From Aminobacter aganoensis (lineage in GTDB: Bacteria; Pseudomonadota; Alphaproteobacteria; Rhizobiales; Rhizobiaceae): a stretch of 64,000 nucleotides of DNA. The stretch spans positions 41,512-105,511 of the forward strand of contig NZ_JACHOU010000017.1 of NCBI RefSeq assembly GCF_014206975.1. Direction: 5' to 3'. Below are positions 63,880-64,000 of the stretch, one piece after another (position 1 is the stretch's first letter; each line of letters starts with the position of its first letter). The position numbers and the translations under genes are program-made. The notes beneath the pieces are model-generated. The model saw only the letters and a program-made list of their open reading frames with translations, was not told the DNA's origin and searched no databases.

Positions 63880-64000
63880 GTGGGCCAGACGATATTCATA
63901 CCGAGAGAGATTGACGCGATTGAGAGCCGGGTTGGGGCTTCGCCGGAGACGGTGAAACGCCTTGTCGGGCTTGGCTTCGAGGTCGTGGTGGAGAGCGGGG
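63880..64000 (+). CDS. pntA: NAD(P) transhydrogenase subunit alpha, N-terminal part (runs off window)
   Basis: A GTG at 63880, preceded by AAAGGA, opens the frame GQTIFIPREIDAIESRVGASP and continues to the window end (40 codons). IFIPREI and the following RV-A-SPETVKRL-GLGFEVVVE pattern are the N-terminus of PntA-type transhydrogenases, which couple NADPH formation to proton entry. Only the first strand and helix of the NAD-binding domain are visible. Confidence 0.85.
   Translation, partial: MGQTIFIPREIDAIESRVGASPETVKRLVGLGFEVVVESG

Overview
The window is about 64 kb of high-GC DNA, densely coding on both strands. Gene content points to an alphaproteobacterium of the Rhizobiales, most likely Mesorhizobium, Aminobacter or another Phyllobacteriaceae member. 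The clues are catabolic ABC and TRAP transporters, a fused PuuE-UraD purine protein, an aa3-type oxidase subunit IV next to pntA, an alphaproteobacterial SOS box, CtrA-like boxes, and many GC-rich palindromic intergenic repeats. This is inferred from gene families and motifs only; no rRNA or other taxonomic marker is present. I saw no tRNA, rRNA, CRISPR array, prophage or insertion sequence.

Layout. 1-7.8 kb: a carnitine / gamma-butyrobetaine catabolic operon (GlxA-type regulator, 3-dehydrocarnitine cleavage enzyme, carnitine dehydrogenase, acyl-CoA dehydrogenase, ADP-forming acyl-CoA synthetase, enoyl-CoA hydratase, esterase). 8-15.3 kb: a leftward peptide-type ABC transporter with a CocE/NonD hydrolase. 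15.4-15.9 kb: a StbD/StbE-like toxin-antitoxin pair. 15.9-33.5 kb: purine catabolism in several transcription units (deaminase, allA, ureidoglycine aminohydrolase, puuE-uraD, uraH, xdhABC, puuD, guaD, glycerate kinase), interrupted by dps, an HxlR/SRPBCC pair and a serine hydrolase. Together these take guanine and xanthine to urate, allantoin, ureidoglycolate and glyoxylate, then glycerate; the allantoate-hydrolysing step is not in the window.

33.5-36.3 kb: a UdgX-type uracil-DNA glycosylase fused to a DUF4130 region, coupled to a radical SAM DNA-repair-like protein, with an SOS box at the front. 36.4-37.0 kb: a second toxin-antitoxin pair. 37-40 kb: a gamma-glutamylpolyamine synthetase-like enzyme and a class III aminotransferase. 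40.4-48.5 kb: small regulators (MarR twice, LacI), a His-rich CobW GTPase with a WD40 protein, a Tat-exported intradiol dioxygenase, a DMT exporter and a glutamyl-GABA-type hydrolase. 48.8-52.4 kb: a TRAP transporter split into convergent units. 52.6-64 kb: orphan LivH and LivK homologues, a CGNR regulator with a lipoprotein, a fused indolepyruvate oxidoreductase, a GGDEF-EAL protein and a LuxI/FeeM-like acyltransferase (both with CtrA-like boxes), oxidase subunit IV, and the start of pntA behind a leader rich in hairpins.

The signals I find most worth pursuing are palindromic repeats inserted in frame inside two enzymes (three times in the acyl-CoA synthetase, once in xdhC), the SOS-controlled UdgX/radical SAM pair, the CtrA-boxed c-di-GMP / acyl-signal gene pair, and the pntA leader with mutually exclusive hairpins.
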